A stretch of DNA of 9,391 nt from positions 1-9,391 of the forward strand of contig JABDKS010000885.1 in assembly GCA_013002105.1 (NCBI GenBank), read 5' to 3'. Numbering within the stretch: the first letter of the stretch is position 1; each line of letters starts with the position of its first letter. The notes under the pieces were generated by a model. The model did no database searches, had not been told where the DNA came from, and saw only the letters and a list, made by a program, of their open reading frames with translations. This document shows positions 8,269-9,391 of the stretch, one piece after another. The translations under genes were made by a program, and so were the position numbers. Origin of the DNA: Pirellulaceae bacterium (GTDB lineage Bacteria; Planctomycetota; Planctomycetia; Pirellulales; Pirellulaceae).

Positions 8269-8362
8269 GCAAAAATGGGGTGATTTCCAAACAGAAGCAA
8301 TCCGGCGCGCGGTTATCCACTAACTGGCGCGAGGGGATACATGGTGATTTCATTCAATGCGA

Positions 8363-8374
8363 TTGGCGTGCCAA
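8363..8374. repeat. Short inverted repeat upstream of rnfB
   Basis: TTGGC and GCCAA arms are separated by 2 bp, with partial GCG/CGC symmetry extending outside (offset by one base). It could be an operator for the rnf operon, but a 5-bp palindrome can arise by chance, so the role is only a suggestion. Confidence 0.3.
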
Positions 8375-8568
8375 AGCGCTACTAGAGGGTTGTTTGGTGA
8401 TGGGACGATCTCCGCTGCCCCAATGGTATGCCGCCGCGGAAATCGCCCGCGACAGGCGTGTGCGAATTGGGGCGGTGAGAATCAAGACGGCGACAAAAAT
8501 TGAGATCCGATGAGTGCTGATACGGTCATGATTTGGTGAGTTATCCGGAAATCGTCCAGAATGACTAA

Positions 8569-8596
8569 TTGACATATCGTGAGGTGACGATATATT
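8569..8596 (+). promoter_or_regulatory. Sigma-70-type promoter of the arsR-rhodanese unit
   Basis: A perfect -35 box TTGACA (8569-8574) and a five-of-six -10 box TATATT (8591-8596) are separated by 16 bp. Transcription would start near 8603, leaving a leader of roughly 45-50 nt before the ATG at 8650. The spacer between the boxes is occupied by an inverted repeat, as expected for a promoter repressed by its own product. Confidence 0.75.
8574..8593. promoter_or_regulatory. Candidate ArsR operator (perfect inverted repeat)
   Basis: ATATCGT (8574-8580), a 6-bp spacer GAGGTG, then ACGATAT (8587-8593): a perfect 7-bp inverted repeat overlapping the end of the -35 box and the start of the -10 box. 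A dimeric winged-helix repressor bound here would block RNA polymerase. The site lies just upstream of an ArsR-family gene, a family that is commonly autoregulated. Assignment to this particular protein is an inference. Confidence 0.65.
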
Positions 8597-8649
8597 GGTA
8601 TATTGAGTCGAAGGAGCTTGCGATCACCACCCAACCTCAATCCAGAAGA

Positions 8650-8967
8650 ATGACCAAACCGATCGGATCCGTACAGGATTTTTCTGATGCAGCCGAGTGC
8701 CTCAAGGCACTTGCTCATCCCGTGCGATTACGGATTGTGCAGTTGTTGCTGCATGGCCGGTACACGGTGGGTGAGTTGGCAGAGGACTGCGAGATTGCGG
8801 ACAATGTGGCGTCGGAAAACCTGCGATTGCTGCAGCGATGCGGCTTTCTGGTAAGCGAACGGGACGGTCGGCGGGTGTACTACCAGGTGGCCGAACCTCA
8901 CCTGAGCAAATTGATGGATTGCATCCAACACCGGTTTCTACCCTGTGCGACGCCGTCAAAAAACTAA
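8650..8967 (+). CDS. ArsR/SmtB-family winged-helix transcriptional repressor
   Basis: A 105-residue DNA-binding repressor of the ArsR fold. The N-terminal helix carries CLKALAHPVRLRIVQLL (17-33), the family signature. The helix-turn-helix spans about 38-66 (VGELAEDCEIADNVASENL, then RLLQRCGFL), and the beta wing is SERDGRRVYYQV (69-80). The ELCVCDL-type metal motif of ArsR/CadC is absent. Cysteines are at 17, 47, 64, 91 and 99. The position equivalent to the first sensing Cys of BigR/SqrR (after RLxIL) is Gln31, so the signal is unclear, and Cys91/Cys99 are alternatives. ATG 8650 is chosen because the family fold starts soon after it. A TTG at 8569 would lie in the -35 box. Initiation is not well marked: AGAAGA abuts the ATG and a better AAGGAG lies at 8611-8616. 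The downstream rhodanese gene suggests a YgaV-like regulator of sulfur or redox stress. Confidence 0.92.
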   Translation: MTKPIGSVQDFSDAAECLKALAHPVRLRIVQLLLHGRYTVGELAEDCEIADNVASENLRLLQRCGFLVSERDGRRVYYQVAEPHLSKLMDCIQHRFLPCATPSKN

Positions 8968-9049
8968 GTAGCGGATCGCCCCCTTTTTTTAATCCTATAT
9001 ATCGTCGTATTGCGACCTTTCGATATTTAACCACTAGCGAGGCATCAAA
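8968..9049 (+). promoter_or_regulatory. arsR-rhodanese intergenic gap with operator-like half-sites
   Basis: This 82-bp gap holds a C5T7 tract (8979-8990) without a convincing GC-rich hairpin. It then has ATATCGT at 8999-9005, identical to the left arm of the arsR operator. Six bases later comes GCGACCT, which matches 4 of 7 positions of the right arm. CGATAT follows at 9021-9026. This could be a second, weaker operator controlling the rhodanese gene separately. No clean promoter boxes are visible. Confidence 0.4.
9039..9042 (+). promoter_or_regulatory. Ribosome binding site of the rhodanese gene
   Basis: GAGG lies 7 nt before the ATG at 9050 and supports that start. Confidence 0.6.
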
Positions 9050-9391
9050 ATGAACGGACTCACAACGATCACTGCAAGCGAACTCGCCGAGCGCAGTTCC
9101 CAGGCTCCAACAGACCTCATTGATGTTCGAACACCGGTGGAGTTTCGCTCTGTGCACGCCGCGATTGCTCGCAATGTACCGCTTGACTCGCTGGACCCCG
9201 ACCAGGTGATGGGGCAGCGAAACGGATCCGCCCAACAGCCTCTCTATCTGATTTGCAAAAGTGGTTCGCGATCGGCAAAGGCATGTCAAACGTTCATTCA
9301 AGCGGGCTACGCCAACGTGGTCAGTGTCCAGGGCGGAACGAGTGCTTGGGATCAAGCGGGACTGCCGGTCAACCGCGGCAAGGAATCGGTT
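9050..9391 (+). CDS. Rhodanese-domain protein, 3' end outside the window
   Basis: Sulfurtransferase domain that carries a persulfide on a catalytic cysteine. The visible 114 residues cover a whole single rhodanese domain. They include LIDVRTPVEFRSVHAAIARNVPL (23-45), the active-site loop CKSGSRS with Cys69 as nucleophile and Arg73 in the loop, and the C-terminal GYANVVSVQGGTSAWDQAGLPV (86-107). The frame is still open at the window end. The last residues, GLPVNRGKESV, resemble the linker that in YgaP-type proteins leads into a C-terminal membrane domain (DUF2892), so the full protein may be a membrane-anchored rhodanese; this cannot be seen here. It follows the ArsR gene by 82 bp on the same strand, as ygaP follows ygaV in E. 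coli. Start ATG 9050 has GAGG at suitable spacing. Confidence 0.92.
   Translation, partial: MNGLTTITASELAERSSQAPTDLIDVRTPVEFRSVHAAIARNVPLDSLDPDQVMGQRNGSAQQPLYLICKSGSRSAKACQTFIQAGYANVVSVQGGTSAWDQAGLPVNRGKESV

Larger units (their letters stand above)
8257..8568. other. Intergenic region upstream of rnfB, no convincing gene
   Basis: Between rnfB and the arsR promoter I see no protein that looks real. The open frames here are short, low in recognisable sequence and overlap rnfB or the arsR promoter. The region must contain the rnfB promoter, but no clear -35/-10 pair is visible on the minus strand. It holds one short inverted repeat, TTGGC-GT-GCCAA at 8363-8374, about 107 bp upstream of rnfB, and one isolated DnaA-box-like 9-mer (TTATCCACT, 8313-8321). 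Confidence 0.6.

Noticed and set aside
8257..8275. Hairpin covering the rnfB ribosome binding site (GCGA-GGC-TCGC)
   Set aside because: Only four base pairs with a three-base loop; too weak to claim as a regulatory structure.
8313..8321. DnaA-box-like 9-mer TTATCCACT, possible origin
   Set aside because: A single near-match, with no cluster of boxes, no AT-rich unwinding region and no dnaA/dnaN nearby.
8354..8575. Minus-strand open frame of 73 codons upstream of rnfB with a hydrophobic stretch (FVAVLILTAPI)
   Set aside because: It starts within the arsR promoter/operator, has no clear ribosome binding site or recognisable family, and is best treated as a chance frame in the intergenic region.
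8958..8990. Possible terminator after arsR (A6 tract and C5T7 tract)
   Set aside because: The T tract is real, but there is no stable GC-rich stem before it; only a 3-bp stem (GCG-GAT-CGC) or A/T-tract pairing is possible.
1..9391. CRISPR arrays, tRNA or rRNA genes, insertion sequences
   Set aside because: No regularly spaced repeats, no cloverleaf or rRNA-like stretches, and no transposase or terminal inverted repeats were seen on either strand.

Overview
The window looks like a piece of a bacterial chromosome carrying most of an rnf operon on the minus strand and, divergently, a small ArsR-type regulator with a rhodanese gene on the plus strand. Base composition is moderately GC-rich. That, an unusually long pyruvate:ferredoxin oxidoreductase (PFOR)-type enzyme placed inside an rnf operon, and the style of the ArsR/rhodanese pair point to a planctomycete (Pirellulaceae / Rhodopirellula-like). 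This is an inference from gene content, not from a marker gene.

Minus strand, in transcription order: rnfB (8256-7384), a 1648-residue NifJ/PFOR-like 2-oxoacid oxidoreductase (7321-2375), rnfC (2363-1020), rnfD (1023-4), and the first two codons of another gene (7-1), expected to be rnfG. Junctions are tight: 62 nt, 11 nt, a 4-nt ATGA overlap and a second ATGA overlap. One polycistronic message is therefore likely. The predicted role is oxidation of a 2-oxoacid (pyruvate or a relative) to an acyl-CoA, with electrons passing through ferredoxin-type clusters to RnfB. The membrane Rnf complex would then couple ferredoxin:NAD+ electron transfer to ion pumping. rnfA, rnfE, the rest of rnfG and the flavin transferase ApbE are not in the window.

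The PFOR is far longer than the usual roughly 1200 residues. It has inserted helical segments, a C-terminal single-cluster ferredoxin domain, and changed residues in loops that are strongly conserved in classical NifJ proteins. RnfB has lost the cysteines of what is normally its last cluster. These two proteins are the most interesting part of the window.

Plus strand: between rnfB and the regulator lie 393 bp without a convincing gene. This region holds a near-consensus promoter (TTGACA, 16 bp, TATATT) whose spacer is filled by a perfect inverted repeat, the likely ArsR operator. The regulator gene (8650-8967) is followed by an 82-bp gap with further copies of the same half-site. Then comes a rhodanese-domain gene (9050 to beyond the window end), resembling the E. 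coli ygaV-ygaP arrangement for sulfur or redox stress.
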